DNA from: Bradyrhizobium diazoefficiens
Lineage (GTDB): Bacteria; Pseudomonadota; Alphaproteobacteria; Rhizobiales; Xanthobacteraceae
Reading direction: 5' to 3'
DNA: 64,000 nt
Assembly: GCF_016599855.1 (NCBI RefSeq)
Contig: NZ_CP067041.1
Location: forward strand, 6,726,501-6,790,500
The position numbers were made by a program, and so were the translations under genes. This document shows, piece after piece, positions 47,823 to 56,893 of this stretch (position 1 is its first letter; each line of letters starts with the position of its first letter). The notes below the pieces were generated by a model. That model saw nothing but the letters and a program-made list of their open reading frames with translations. It was not told where the DNA came from and searched no databases.

Positions 47823-48350
47823 CTTCTGGGTACCTTGTTGATGATCGTCCGAGTCAGATCAGAGCGACACTGGCGTGGCCCGGTTGGGCTCTTCTGGCCG
47901 TCACGCAACTGCCTATCAGCGCCTGCCCTCAAAGCCTCGTTTGGAGTCGTGAGAAGTTGAGAGGCTGGTATCGAACGCGCTTGCAACGATCTGCAAGCAT
48001 GGCCTGCTTAAGGATTTGGGAACCCACGTCAACGCACTCCATTGTGAGACTGACGGGCCGTTGCCGTCAAAAACACGTCATTACGAGCAACGGTCGGCAA
48101 GCTGTTTCTCCAACGACCGCTGTCATTCGCGAACGCGGCGAATCCGTACGCCGCGGCGTCTCGATTCAATCGCAGGCGTGTCTGGAATACTGGGGCTGGT
48201 GGCGACGTACGACCGCCCCTTTTCGCCGGATCAGGATGGGCGACACACGCGACAAATCCGAATTTCGGTGAAGTGGAAAATTTAGGCAGCGTCTCTGCAC
48301 CCAGCGATGGCGTGTTTTGGCCGCCGGACAGCGCAAGCGCTTGCGACAGA
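47823..48350. other. Intergenic gap of 528 bp without recognised gene
   Basis: A 151-codon open frame crosses this gap on the plus strand, but it has no family resemblance, is rich in Arg, Ser and Trp and has no ribosome site, so I do not call it. A perfect 14-bp palindrome CGCAAGCGCTTGCG (48332-48345) lies next to the end of the response-regulator gene and may be a transcription end or binding site. Confidence 0.5.
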
Positions 48351-49022
48351 TTACCCCGTCGGGGTGCCCTGCTTCCACTGGCCGCCGGCGATCTTCGCCG
48401 CCGCGATCACCGCCTGCGTCCGGCTCTCGACGCCGAGCTTTTGCAGGATGGCCGAGACATGCGCCTTGATGGTCGCTTCGGAGACCCCGAGCTCGTAGGC
48501 GATCTGCTTATTCAGCAGTCCCTCCGACAACATCATCAATACCCGCACCTGCTGCGGCGTCAGGGTCACCAGGCGGTCGCGCAGCTTGGTCATGTCGGGG
48601 TCGGCAGCGGCCGAGAGGTCGGTGTCGGCGGGAACCCAGACATCACCCTCCATGACCTTGAGGATGGCATCGCGCAGCGTCTCGACGCCGAACCGCTTCG
48701 GGATGAAGCCGGAGGCGCCGAAATCGAGCGAGCGCCGGATCGTCGCGCTGTCGTCGGAGGCCGAGACGATCACCACCGGGATCGCCGGATATTGCGCGCG
48801 CAGATAGATCAGGCCTGAGAAGCCGGAGATGCCGGGCATCGAAAGGTCGAGCAGGATCAGATCGACGTCCGACGTCTGTTCCAGCAATTTCGTCAGATCC
48901 TCGAACGAGCCGGCCTCGTCGATCTTCGCCGTGCTCAGGACGCCCGCCACCGCCTGCCGCAGCGCATCGCGGAACAGCGGATGGTCATCGGCGATGACGA
49001 GATGGGTGGAGGGAGCGCTCAT
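48351..49022 (-). CDS. LuxR/NarL-type response regulator (CrbR/ErdR-like)
   Basis: 223 residues. The receiver domain has the acidic pair ADDHPLF, phosphorylation site D59 in LILLDLSMPG and the conserved Lys in GFIPKRF. The C-terminal LuxR-type helix-turn-helix (about 155-215) contains LLNKQIAYELGVSEATIKAHVSAILQKL. The protein resembles CrbR/ErdR, the regulators that act with SSS-type hybrid kinases such as the one at 43259. ATG 49022 was chosen over an upstream start at 49103 because the receiver domain begins immediately. Pairing is inferred from family and proximity. Confidence 0.9.
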   Translation of the reverse strand: MSAPSTHLVIADDHPLFRDALRQAVAGVLSTAKIDEAGSFEDLTKLLEQTSDVDLILLDLSMPGISGFSGLIYLRAQYPAIPVVIVSASDDSATIRRSLDFGASGFIPKRFGVETLRDAILKVMEGDVWVPADTDLSAAADPDMTKLRDRLVTLTPQQVRVLMMLSEGLLNKQIAYELGVSEATIKAHVSAILQKLGVESRTQAVIAAAKIAGGQWKQGTPTG

Positions 49023-49322
49023 CGATCTCTTGCTGTCGTGCACAACCGGGCCAGTAGTCCGGATCAGTGCAATGGTCAATTCTTCCCCGGCTGGCAGTGG
49101 CATGCAAGGGCAGATTATTCCTTTGCGGAAAAGGGGTTAATCCGCGGCCGCATGTCGCGGGGCGCACCATGGGTCTGCGCTGTCGGTCGCCTGTCAGCGC
49201 GCAAGGCCAAAAGTCGTATTTGGGCTGATTTCACGCAGATGTTACCTTGGGGCAAGACCCAGGTTGATCCGGCATGCCGGCACAGCCGGGACGCGAGGAA
49301 ACGATGATCGGGGAGACCAACT
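49023..49322. other. Divergent promoter region between regulator and transporter
   Basis: These 300 bp separate the divergent response regulator and transporter genes. No gene, repeat or strong promoter consensus is seen. The position would suit binding by the regulator itself. Confidence 0.45.
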
Positions 49323-51008
49323 ATGACGATGGCAGCGGCCGCCGGCGGCGTCGGGGCGCGGGGCATGACTGGCGAAGAGAAGAAGGTCATCTTCGCATCT
49401 TCACTCGGTACCGTATTCGAATGGTATGACTTCTATCTGTACGGATGGACCGCAGCCCAGATCGGCAAGGCGTTCTACTCGGCGTTCGACGCAAACACGC
49501 AGTTCATCTTCGCGCTCCTGACCTTTTCGGCGGGCTTCCTGGTTCGCCCCCTCGGCGCGCTGGTGTTCGGCCGGGTCGGCGACCTCGTCGGCCGCAAATA
49601 TACCTTCCTCGTCACCATCTCCATCATGGGCCTGTCGACCTTCCTCGTCGGCCTGACGCCGGGTTATCAGACGATCGGCTGGCTGGCTCCGACGATCCTG
49701 ATCGGTTTGCGTCTTCTGCAAGGCCTCGCCTTGGGCGGCGAGTACGGTGGCGCCGCAACTTACGTGGCCGAGCATGCTCCGCAGGGGCGCCGTGGATTTT
49801 ACACATCCTGGATTCAGACCACCGCAACGATCGGATTGTTCCTGTCGCTGCTGATCGTCTACATCGTCCGCAACAGCATGAGCGCCGACGCATTCGGCGA
49901 TCCAGGCCTTTCGGGCGGCTGGCGCATTCCCTACCTGCTCTCGATCCTGCTGCTCGGCATCTCGATCTGGATCCGCATGCAATTATCGGAATCGCCGCTG
50001 TTCCAGAAGATGAAGGAGGAAGGCAAGGGCTCCAAGGCGCCTCTGTCGGAAGCCTTCGGCAATTGGCAGAACGGAAAGATCGCGCTGATCGCCCTGCTCG
50101 GCCTCACCGCGGGCCAGGCCGTGATCTGGTACGGTGGGCAGTTCTACGCGCGCGTCTTCCTCGTCAATACGCTCAAGGTTCCGGCGAACTCGGCTGATAT
50201 CGCGCTTATTATTGCGCTCGCGATCGCGACCGTCGGCTTCCTGTTCTTCGGCTGGCTCTCTGACAAGATCGGTCGCAAGCCGATCATCCTGGCCGGCTGT
50301 CTGCTCGGCGCATTGACCTATCATTTCGCCTTCAGCCTGTTGACGTCCGCCGCCAACCCGGCGCTCGAGAAGGCGCTGGCGAGCGCCCCCGTGTCCGTCA
50401 TTGCCGACCCGAAGGACTGCAACGTGCTGTTCGACCCCGTCGGCGGCAGGGTATTCACCAGTTCCTGCGACGTCGCCCGCAACGCGCTGATCGCGTCGTC
50501 GGTGAACTTCAAGCTGGAGCCCAGCGCGCCCGGCAGCCTCGCCAAGGTCGTCGTCGGCACTAAATCGTTCGACTCCGTGAACGGCAATGGCGCCGATCCC
50601 AAGGCCTTCGCGGCCGCTCGCACGGCGTTCACGACGGCAGTGACCGCTGCGGTCGGCGAAGCCGGCTACCCGATCAAGGGCGCTGATCCGGCCGCGATCA
50701 ACATGCCGCTGCTGATCGTTGTCCTGACCTACCTCGCGATCCTCGTGACCATGGTGTACGGCCCCATCGCAGCCGCCCTCGTCGAACTGTTTCCGACGCG
50801 GATTCGCTACACCTCCATGTCCCTGCCCTATCATATCGGCAATGGCTGGTTCGGAGGTTTACTGCCGCCGATCGCCGTCGCGCTGGTCGCCGCGACGGGC
50901 AATATCTACGCAGGTCTTTGGTACCCGATCGCGATCGCATCGATCACCTTCATCGTCGGCTTGATCTTCGTCCCAGAAACCAAGGACGTCGACGTCACCA
51001 AGACCTGA
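49323..51008 (+). CDS. MHS-family MFS transporter (metabolite:H+ symporter) with enlarged periplasmic loop
   Basis: 561 residues. The start SLGTVFEWYDFYLYG is the hallmark of the metabolite:H+ symporter family (ShiA, KgtP, ProP), and GRVGDLVGRKYTFL is the conserved loop 2-3. Typical members have about 430-450 residues. Here about 110 extra residues (roughly 350-460) with two cysteines (DCNVLF, SCDVAR) lie between helices 9 and 10 or nearby. The substrate is likely a carboxylate. Being next to a CrbR-like regulator supports an acetate or related acid (inference). ATG 49323 has GGGGAGACCAACT before it. Confidence 0.9.
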   Translation: MTMAAAAGGVGARGMTGEEKKVIFASSLGTVFEWYDFYLYGWTAAQIGKAFYSAFDANTQFIFALLTFSAGFLVRPLGALVFGRVGDLVGRKYTFLVTISIMGLSTFLVGLTPGYQTIGWLAPTILIGLRLLQGLALGGEYGGAATYVAEHAPQGRRGFYTSWIQTTATIGLFLSLLIVYIVRNSMSADAFGDPGLSGGWRIPYLLSILLLGISIWIRMQLSESPLFQKMKEEGKGSKAPLSEAFGNWQNGKIALIALLGLTAGQAVIWYGGQFYARVFLVNTLKVPANSADIALIIALAIATVGFLFFGWLSDKIGRKPIILAGCLLGALTYHFAFSLLTSAANPALEKALASAPVSVIADPKDCNVLFDPVGGRVFTSSCDVARNALIASSVNFKLEPSAPGSLAKVVVGTKSFDSVNGNGADPKAFAAARTAFTTAVTAAVGEAGYPIKGADPAAINMPLLIVVLTYLAILVTMVYGPIAAALVELFPTRIRYTSMSLPYHIGNGWFGGLLPPIAVALVAATGNIYAGLWYPIAIASITFIVGLIFVPETKDVDVTKT

Positions 51009-51033
51009 TCGCGGCGCGGGGCATCTTATCAGC

Positions 51034-51065
51034 CGGCCGCGGAGCGATCCGCGGCCGTTTGCTTT
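51034..51065 (+). terminator. Rho-independent terminator after the transporter
   Basis: A perfect 10-bp stem CGGCCGCGGA / TCCGCGGCCG with a GCGA loop (51034-51057) is followed by TTTGCTTT. It ends the plus-strand transporter transcript 25 bp after the stop. Confidence 0.85.
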
Positions 51066-51070
51066 GCGGC

Positions 51071-51544
51071 CTACGAATTGCCGCCGATGAACTGAAGCAC
51101 CACCTCGCGCCGGTGCGGACGGACGCGGTGCTCGACCAGATAGATCGCCTGCCAGGTGCCGAGCGCGAGCTTCCCGTCCAGCACCGGCACGTGCAGCGAC
51201 GTCTGCGTCAGCATCGTCTTGACGTGCGCGGGCATGTCGTCGGGCCCTTCGGTATCATGGGTCCACGGCACATTTTCCGGCGCGAGCCGTGACAGCGCGG
51301 TGGTGAGGTCGACGAGCACGGCCGGATCGGCGTTTTCCTGGATCGTCAGCGACGCCGAAGTGTGACGGATGAACAGCGTCAGCGCGCCGTCGCCGGCATG
51401 GGCCTCGGTGATGAACTTTGCAACGTCGCTGGTGAGATCGGTGAAGCCCCGGCCTGGCGTCTGCACGGTGAGCAGTGACGATACGATCGTGGTGGCTTGG
51501 ACTGTCGATGGAGCCGATCGCGTCACGGATTTGGCTGATGTCAT
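51071..51544 (-). CDS. YjbQ-family protein (secondary thiamine-phosphate synthase-like)
   Basis: 157 residues with the UPF0047/YjbQ motifs HTSASLTIQENADP and LGTWQAIYLVEHR and the conserved HDTEGPDDMPAHVK. The E. coli YjbQ has weak thiamine-phosphate synthase activity, but the biological role is not settled. The N-terminus includes about 20 extra residues. ATG 51544 was chosen over 51565 as a conservative start. Confidence 0.92.
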   Translation of the reverse strand: MTSAKSVTRSAPSTVQATTIVSSLLTVQTPGRGFTDLTSDVAKFITEAHAGDGALTLFIRHTSASLTIQENADPAVLVDLTTALSRLAPENVPWTHDTEGPDDMPAHVKTMLTQTSLHVPVLDGKLALGTWQAIYLVEHRVRPHRREVVLQFIGGNS

Positions 51545-51570
51545 CAGAAGTCTCTCAACTCGCAAGCTGC

Positions 51571-51663
51571 GGTAGGGTGGACAAAGGCGCGAAGCGACGT
51601 GCCCACGTCTTCATCGACGAAACATCGTCGGGCACGGCGTAAGAACGCCTTGCCCACCCTACG
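51571..51663. repeat. Dispersed inverted-repeat element
   Basis: GGTAGGGTGGACAAAGGCGC at 51571 is mirrored by GCCTTGCCCACCCTAC ending at 51662. This repeat (GTAGGGTGGGCAAAG...) is very common between genes in Bradyrhizobium. It lies between two minus-strand genes. Confidence 0.8.
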
Positions 51664-51678
51664 GCACCGCGTCGTGCG

Positions 51679-52197
51679 TCAAATCCTCCCCGAGACGTCC
51701 TTCTGCACGCGATTGGCCATGTCGATCAGCCGTCGCCACGCCTTTTCCAGGAACGACATTATGCGGTCCATGTCCTGGTCGCTCGGCAGCGGGATCTCGA
51801 GCTTGCGGTCGCCCTCGGCAACCTTCGGCTCGGCCTTCTTCAGGGAATCGGATTTCGGCAGCGCCTCGTCGATCTTGCCGGAGACGGTCGGTCCGGCCGC
51901 GAGCTGTCCCTTGAGCTTCTCGACTTCGGCCTGGAGCCGGCCGATTTCGGCATCGAACGCGGAACGTTCGTCGGGCACGGTGTAGCAGGCCCAGCCGGCG
52001 CCATTGTTGGTACAGGTCGAGACCGTGCCGGTGCGGGTGTCTAGCCGGAGCACGCCCTCTGGGATCGCTGTCATGCTGAAGCGGCCGTTCTCGGCATCAG
52101 GCGCCGATTGCGCCGCAACCAGGCCGCCGCTGACGATCGTCACCGCAACAATCGCCGCAGCACACCATGATGTTGTGGATGATTTCGCCGGTCTCAT
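51679..52197 (-). CDS. Conserved hypothetical membrane-anchored or exported protein
   Basis: 172 residues. A hydrophobic segment at about 12-31 (AAAIVAVTIVSGGLVAA) is an uncleaved anchor or signal, followed by a segment with two cysteines (STCTNNGAGWACYTV) and a coiled coil at about 85-100 (IGRLQAEVEKLKGQL). The C-terminal helix contains IMSFLEKAWRRLIDM. ATG 52197 was selected because GGAGAGCGCG precedes it. No known function. Confidence 0.72.
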   Translation of the reverse strand: MRPAKSSTTSWCAAAIVAVTIVSGGLVAAQSAPDAENGRFSMTAIPEGVLRLDTRTGTVSTCTNNGAGWACYTVPDERSAFDAEIGRLQAEVEKLKGQLAAGPTVSGKIDEALPKSDSLKKAEPKVAEGDRKLEIPLPSDQDMDRIMSFLEKAWRRLIDMANRVQKDVSGRI

Positions 52198-52571
52198 CGC
52201 GCTCTCCGCCACGCCGTGCAGGTGGCATATGCTCGAATTCTACACCCCGGCGGCTGACGGCGCATCGCCCGAATCCGCCGCCAAACCGTGTCTGCGAAAT
52301 CAACGATGGCGGCCGTCCCTTTGATCCCTTGAGCGCGGCGAAATGCCGGCCATATCGGCGGATCGCGCGGAGAGCTGCTGCGGTGCGGCACCACGCTGTG
52401 TGCAGCGCTGACGTGCAAGCCAATATCGTCAATTAAATCATATATATAACCGAAGACGACGCGATCGTGACTTGGCTTGACTTGATTATGTGCGGTCAGT
52501 ATGGTCCGCGCGGCTTTTGAGGGTGGCGGGCGTAGTTTCCATTCAACCGCGGCGTTTCGGGTCTTCGTGGC
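52198..52571. other. Intergenic region upstream of the ATP synthase operon
   Basis: 374 bp between divergent genes, with no supportable ORF. It becomes AT-rich around 52428-52450 (ATCATATATATAACC). The atp promoter lies at its right end (52477-52505). Confidence 0.6.
52477..52505 (+). promoter_or_regulatory. Sigma-70-type promoter for the atp operon
   Basis: TTGACT (52477-52482) and TATGGT (52500-52505) are separated by exactly 17 bp and precede atpI by 66 bp. The expected start of transcription is near 52512. It matches the housekeeping consensus well for a high-GC genome. Confidence 0.7.
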
Positions 52572-52946
52572 ATGGCTCAGGACACGGGACACGGCGAGAA
52601 TGGAGATCGCGATAGATCGCCCGACGAAGCTGCGCTTTCCGAACGGCTCGGAAGTCTTGATCAGCGGTTGTCCGAATTACGCGGCCGCCACGTCAAGACC
52701 GAGCAACCCGCAGGTGACGGTGGAGACGGAGCGGCCAGAGCCTCGGCGATGGCGCTTGGTTTTCGGCTATCCTCCGAGTTGATCGCCGGGGTCATCGTCG
52801 GGGCGGGGATTGGCTGGGGTTTCGACCGCTTGCTGTCGACGTCGCCTTTCGGATTCATCGTGTTCACGCTGCTGGGCTTCGTGGCCGGCGTGGTGAATGT
52901 GGTGAGGACGGCGGGCGCAGGTCAGAACAGCCGCGGTGGTTCTTAA
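52572..52946 (+). CDS. atpI: F0F1 ATP synthase assembly/accessory protein AtpI
   Basis: 124 residues with a charged N-terminal half and two membrane helices at about 65-85 and 90-112 (ELIAGVIVGAGIGWGFDRLL, FGFIVFTLLGFVAGVVNVVR). The central GxxxGxxxD helix pair is typical of AtpI/AtpQ proteins, which help assemble the c-ring and sit just before atpB. It is the first gene of the F0 operon; 115 bp separate it from atpB. Confidence 0.92.
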   Translation: MAQDTGHGENGDRDRSPDEAALSERLGSLDQRLSELRGRHVKTEQPAGDGGDGAARASAMALGFRLSSELIAGVIVGAGIGWGFDRLLSTSPFGFIVFTLLGFVAGVVNVVRTAGAGQNSRGGS

Positions 52947-53061
52947 GCCGATCCGATATGAGGAGAAGAATTGATCGCGCCGGCTTCGCCGGTGCGGGCC
53001 GGCCCGGCCGGCAGACCGAGACCCGCCGGCATTGCCCGGCAGACCAAGAGATGCCGCGCCG

Positions 53062-53811
53062 ATGAAAATCGATCCGATCCACCAGTTCAACATCGAGCCT
53101 CTCTTCACGATCGGCCATATCGGCAATCACACGATCGCTTTCACCAATTCGTCGCTCTACATGCTGGTGGCGGTCGCGATCATTTCGATCCTGATGCTAG
53201 CCAGCGGCACGCAGCTGGTTCCGGGCCGGCTGCAGTCAGTCGCGGAAATCTCCTACGAGTTCGTCGCCTCGACCATCCGTTCGACGGCCGGCGCAGAAGG
53301 CATGAAGTTCTTCCCGCTGGTCTTCTCGATCTTCATGTTCCTCTGCGTATCGAACCTCGTCGGCGTCATCCCCTATACCTTCACGATCTCGAGCCATCTG
53401 ATCGTCACCGTGGCGTTGGCGCTGCTGGTCTTCTTCACGGTGCTGATTTACGGCGTCGCCAAGAACGGCCTGAGGTTCTTCAAGATCTTCGTCCCTCACG
53501 GTGTCCCCGGCTACATCCTGCCGCTGGTCATGTTCATCGAGATCCTGTCGTTCTTCCTGCGGCCGGTCTCGCACAGCGTCCGTCTGTTCGCCAACATGCT
53601 GGCCGGCCACATCGCGCTGAAGGTGTTCGCAGGCTTCGTCGCCATGCTGGGCTTCTCCCTCGGTGCCATCGGCTGGGTCGGCGGCGTGCTGCCGCTGGCG
53701 CTCACGATCGCGCTGTACGCTCTCGAGATTCTGGTCGCGTTCCTGCAAGCCTATGTGTTTGCGATCCTGACCTGCATCTACCTCAACGACGCCATTCATC
53801 CTGGACACTGA
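53062..53811 (+). CDS. atpB: ATP synthase F0 subunit a
   Basis: 249 residues, the usual length in Bradyrhizobium. Six helices. The essential arginine lies in [21 protein letters not shown]; the second Arg of this motif (SVRLFAN) is the one facing the c-ring. ATG 53062 gives [15 protein letters not shown], chosen over 53032. It forms the proton half-channels with subunit c. Confidence 0.98.
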   Translation: MKIDPIHQFNIEPLFTIGHIGNHTIAFTNSSLYMLVAVAIISILMLASGTQLVPGRLQSVAEISYEFVASTIRSTAGAEGMKFFPLVFSIFMFLCVSNLVGVIPYTFTISSHLIVTVALALLVFFTVLIYGVAKNGLRFFKIFVPHGVPGYILPLVMFIEILSFFLRPVSHSVRLFANMLAGHIALKVFAGFVAMLGFSLGAIGWVGGVLPLALTIALYALEILVAFLQAYVFAILTCIYLNDAIHPGH

Positions 53812-53863
53812 GCGGTCCGGGGAATTTCCACCCACAACCTATCTTTCTTTCAAGGAGCCTAAA

Positions 53864-54091
53864 ATGGACGCGACAGCAGCAAAACTCATCGGCGCGGGCA
53901 TCGCGTGCATCGGCATGGGCGGCGCGGGCGTCGGCGTGGGCGTGATCTTCGGCAACTACCTCGCCGCAGCCGTCCGCAACCCGTCGGCTGCGCAGGGCCA
54001 GTTCGGCAACCTGATTTTCGGCTTTGCCGTGACCGAAGCGCTCGGCATCTTCTCGCTGCTGATCGCGCTGCTTCTGCTGTTCGTTTTCTAA
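53864..54091 (+). CDS. atpE: ATP synthase F0 subunit c
   Basis: 75 residues, two helices with the glycine-rich [11 protein letters not shown] motif in the first and the proton-carrying glutamate E58 in [10 protein letters not shown] in the second. Ring subunit that rotates during ATP synthesis. CAAGGAGCCTAAA precedes the ATG. Confidence 0.98.
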   Translation: MDATAAKLIGAGIACIGMGGAGVGVGVIFGNYLAAAVRNPSAAQGQFGNLIFGFAVTEALGIFSLLIALLLLFVF

Positions 54092-54152
54092 AGAACGACC
54101 TCTTTCGCGCCGCTTCATCCGAAGCGGCGCGTGACAGCAACAGGAGTAATCC

Positions 54153-54719
54153 ATGGCCGAGAGTCATGGCGAGGCGAAAGGCCCCGAGAGCGGCGCCCAC
54201 ACCGAAGCCGACGGCGCTCATCACGCCGGCGCGTTTCCGCCGTTCGAGAGCAGCACCTTTGCTTCGCAGCTGGTGTCGCTCGCGATCTTCTTCGTCCTGC
54301 TTTATGTGATCGTGTCCAAGCTCGCCCTGCCGAAGGTCGGCGGTGCGATCGAGGCGCGCCAGAACAAGATCGAGGGTGACCTTACCGAGGCGCAGAAGCT
54401 GAAGGATCAGTCCGAGGCGGCGCTGAAGGCTTACGAAGGCGAGCTCGCTTCGGCGCGTTCGCGGGCGCAGGCGATCGGCAACGAATCCCGCGACAAGGCG
54501 AATGCGCAGACGGAAGCCGAGCGCAAGGTCCTGGAAGAGCAATTGGCGGCCAAGCTCGCCGAGGCGGAGAAGACCATCGCCTCGACCCGCACGACCGCCA
54601 TGCGCAACGTCCGCGGCATCGCGGCCGATGCGGCAGGCACCATCGTGCAGCGGCTCACCGGCGTCGTTCCGGATGCGGCGTCGATCAATGCCGCCGTTGA
54701 TGCGTCCTTGAAGGGTTAG
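54153..54719 (+). CDS. atpF2: ATP synthase F0 subunit b'
   Basis: 188 residues. One membrane helix at about 46-66 ([21 protein letters not shown]) follows a hydrophilic His/Ala-rich N-terminus, and a long charged coiled coil fills the rest. The extended N-terminal tail identifies the b' copy, one of two peripheral stalk subunits found in alphaproteobacteria and photosynthetic bacteria. It ends 5 bp before the b gene. Confidence 0.93.
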   Translation: MAESHGEAKGPESGAHTEADGAHHAGAFPPFESSTFASQLVSLAIFFVLLYVIVSKLALPKVGGAIEARQNKIEGDLTEAQKLKDQSEAALKAYEGELASARSRAQAIGNESRDKANAQTEAERKVLEEQLAAKLAEAEKTIASTRTTAMRNVRGIAADAAGTIVQRLTGVVPDAASINAAVDASLKG

Positions 54720-54724
54720 TCGAT

Positions 54725-55210
54725 ATGTTCTTCGAACCTGAAACCTGGGTCGCCGTCGCCTTCGTGATCCTGATGGTCGTGTTCGGCTATCTCGGGATCT
54801 TCAAGAAGGCGGTGGCTGCACTCGACCATCGCGCCGACCGTATCAAGGCCGAGCTCGACGACGCGACGCGTCTCAAGCAGGAAGCCGCCAAGGTGCTTGC
54901 CGACTACAAGGCGCGCAGTGCCACGGCCGAACGCGAGGCTGCCGACATCATCGCCAACGCCAAGTCCGAAGCCGAGCGCATCGCAGCCGAGGCCAAGGTG
55001 AAGATGGAGGACTTCGTCGCCCGCCGCACCAAGACCGCGGAGAGCAAGATCGCGCTCGCCGAGGCACAGGCGCTGGCCGATGTCCGCGCCGCAGCCGCGG
55101 AAGCCGCCGTCCAGGCCGCCTCCACGATCCTGTCGCAATCGGTCAAGGGCCAAGTCGCCGACGATCTGCTCGCCAAGGGCATCACCGAGGTTCGCCAGAA
55201 GCTGAACTGA
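54725..55210 (+). CDS. atpF: ATP synthase F0 subunit b
   Basis: 161 residues: an N-terminal membrane helix ([23 protein letters not shown]) and a long coiled coil rich in Ala, Glu, Lys and Arg that makes the peripheral stalk. Together with b' it forms the stator heterodimer. It is the last gene of the F0 operon and is followed by a strong terminator. The F1 genes are elsewhere, as is usual in this group. Confidence 0.97.
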   Translation: MFFEPETWVAVAFVILMVVFGYLGIFKKAVAALDHRADRIKAELDDATRLKQEAAKVLADYKARSATAEREAADIIANAKSEAERIAAEAKVKMEDFVARRTKTAESKIALAEAQALADVRAAAAEAAVQAASTILSQSVKGQVADDLLAKGITEVRQKLN

Positions 55211-55233
55211 GGGATTTCGTCCCCACCAATCAA

Positions 55234-55264
55234 AAAGCCGGCGCGATGAGCGCCGGCTTTTTTT
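55234..55264 (+). terminator. Rho-independent terminator of the atp operon
   Basis: A perfect 11-bp stem AAAGCCGGCGC / GCGCCGGCTTT with a 5-nt loop is followed by TTTT, 24 bp after the stop of subunit b. Confidence 0.93.
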
Positions 55265-55295
55265 GTCGGTTGCGAACTGCCATCACAAAACAGGT

Positions 55296-55463
55296 GTCAT
55301 CACCCGCGACCGGGCTACGCCAAGGCTTCGCCGGGGTTGAGGTCCAGGGGCGCCGAAGCTTTAGCGTAGGCGGCAGGCGGGTGATCCAGTACGCCGCGGC
55401 TTCTCGGTTCCAGCCTTGCTGTCTCTGGAACACTGGATTGCCCGCCTTCGCGGACAATGACAG
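55296..55463. repeat. Palindromic dispersed element
   Basis: GTCATCACCCGCGA at the left is the inverse of GGCGGGTGAT-type sequence at 55375-55385, and GTGATCCAGTACGCCGCGGC is paired with GGAACACTGGATTGCCCGCC near 55430. Such nested arms are characteristic of a repeat seen very often in Bradyrhizobium genomes. It lies between convergent genes. Confidence 0.75.
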
Positions 55464-55487
55464 TTGAACCCGTGGCGCGGCCTCGCC

Positions 55488-56135
55488 CTATTTCCTCTTC
55501 CCGCGCGGCTTCGGCTCGGGCGACAGCGCCTGCGGGTCGAAGCCGACATAGAAGATGTAGGAATCGGCGACCGCGGCCGACGGCATTGGATAGGACAGAT
55601 CCTCGGCAACGAAGGTGAAGGGTACACTGCCGCCTTCCGACATCGCGACCGTGGTCCGGTAAGCCTTGGAGGCGATCACCTTCTCGCCGACGCCGCCCTG
55701 CACCACGGCGATGCGAAGCGGGACCTCGACCGAATTTGGCGCGCCGGCGGGACCCGCGATGACGCGGCCCTGGATGCCGATGCGCGCGGTGATCTCGCTT
55801 CCGTTGCGGATGCATTCGCGCGCCATCTTGGTGATGGAGGCCTGGAAACGCACGTCGTTGCCGACGGCCGGCTTGCCCGTCACCCCGACCCCGTAAGTCG
55901 ACGCTCCGGCACGCACTGTAACCTGCGGGCAGTCGACATCGTCATCGGCCGCCGGTTGGCCCGGCGCGGGCGTGGGCTGGGCGGGCTCTTCGGATTTGCC
56001 GCCAAACAGGCTCTTGAAACGGTCGGTCAACGACTGCGCCGCGACCGGCGAGACGGTCGCTGATAACACCGACAGCGCCAGCGCGATCACCGGACCTCGC
56101 CGCAGCGCATTCCGCAATGATCGAAGCTCATTCAT
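55488..56135 (-). CDS. Exported hypothetical protein
   Basis: 215 residues with a signal peptide (RRGPVIALALSVLSATVSPVAAQS), a Pro/Ala-rich linker (AQPTPAPGQPA) and a globular domain at about 65-205 that holds two cysteines (DCPQVTVRAG, ARECIRNG). The C-terminus is basic (PRGKRK). The ATG at 56135 follows GGAG at 11 bp. TTG at 56144 is possible. It is likely a periplasmic or lipoprotein-like protein of the Bradyrhizobiaceae. Function unknown. Confidence 0.7.
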   Translation of the reverse strand: MNELRSLRNALRRGPVIALALSVLSATVSPVAAQSLTDRFKSLFGGKSEEPAQPTPAPGQPAADDDVDCPQVTVRAGASTYGVGVTGKPAVGNDVRFQASITKMARECIRNGSEITARIGIQGRVIAGPAGAPNSVEVPLRIAVVQGGVGEKVIASKAYRTTVAMSEGGSVPFTFVAEDLSYPMPSAAVADSYIFYVGFDPQALSPEPKPRGKRK

Positions 56136-56266
56136 GAACGACAATACTCCATGACAACATCCCAGCCGATTGCCGGCTTCTGCGGGTTATATCGCCAAAA
56201 TCGGCGATCCCAAGGCGAGAAAACAAGGCAGGAAAAAGCCGACTTCCGCGCGGACGGGAGTCCGGC

Positions 56267-56854
56267 TCAGCCGCGGAAATCCTCGTGCAGCAAGCCGAAC
56301 AGCAGATGGTCCTGCCAGATCCCGTTGATGCAGAGATAGCGGCGCGCCAGCCCCTCGCGGGAGAAGCCGCACTTCTCCAGCACCCGAATCGACGGTGTGT
56401 TGGTGGGAATGCAGGCTGCCTCGACCCGGTGCAGATTGAGCTCGCCGAACAGTGTTGGCAGCAGCACCCGCAGCGCCGCCGTCATGTAGCCACGATGGGC
56501 ATGGGGCTGGCCGACCCAATAGCCGATGGTGCCGGCCTGAACGATGCCGCGGCGGACATTGGCGAGCGTGATGCCGCCGACCATGGCGCCATCGAGCTCG
56601 CGGAAGATCAGAAACGGATAGGAGCGGTCCGCGGCGATGTCCTCGGAATAGCGGCGTAGGCGGCGGCGGAAGCCGGACCGGGTGAGGTCGTCCGACGGCC
56701 AGATCGGCTCCCAGGGCGTCAGGTAATCGCGGCTGCTCTCGCGCAAGTGCGCCCATTGCAAAAAGTCCGACATCTGCGGTGCGCGCAGCAACAGTCCGTT
56801 GCCGCGGGGGGCGAGAGCCGCAGGTCCACTGGACGGCAGGCGAAACAGGGCCAT
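56267..56854 (-). CDS. GNAT-family acetyltransferase (RimJ/RimL-like)
   Basis: 195 residues. The acetyl-CoA-binding loop region reads GYWVGQPHAHRGYMTAALRVLL (related to the R/QxxGxG/A motif), and the RimJ-type features EAACIPTNTPSIRVLEKCGFSREG and LCINGIWQDHLLFGLL are clear. It may N-acetylate a ribosomal or other protein. It follows the M16 peptidase gene by 39 bp and may be in the same transcript as thrC. Confidence 0.92.
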   Translation of the reverse strand: MALFRLPSSGPAALAPRGNGLLLRAPQMSDFLQWAHLRESSRDYLTPWEPIWPSDDLTRSGFRRRLRRYSEDIAADRSYPFLIFRELDGAMVGGITLANVRRGIVQAGTIGYWVGQPHAHRGYMTAALRVLLPTLFGELNLHRVEAACIPTNTPSIRVLEKCGFSREGLARRYLCINGIWQDHLLFGLLHEDFRG

Positions 56855-56893
56855 GGTGATGCTTCCCGGGGCAGATCAGCCCGCGCGCGGCTC

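Noticed and set aside
47816..48271. 151-codon plus-strand open frame in the gap before the response regulator
   Set aside because: It overlaps the start of the hydrolase gene on the other strand, is rich in Arg and Trp, and has no recognised family.
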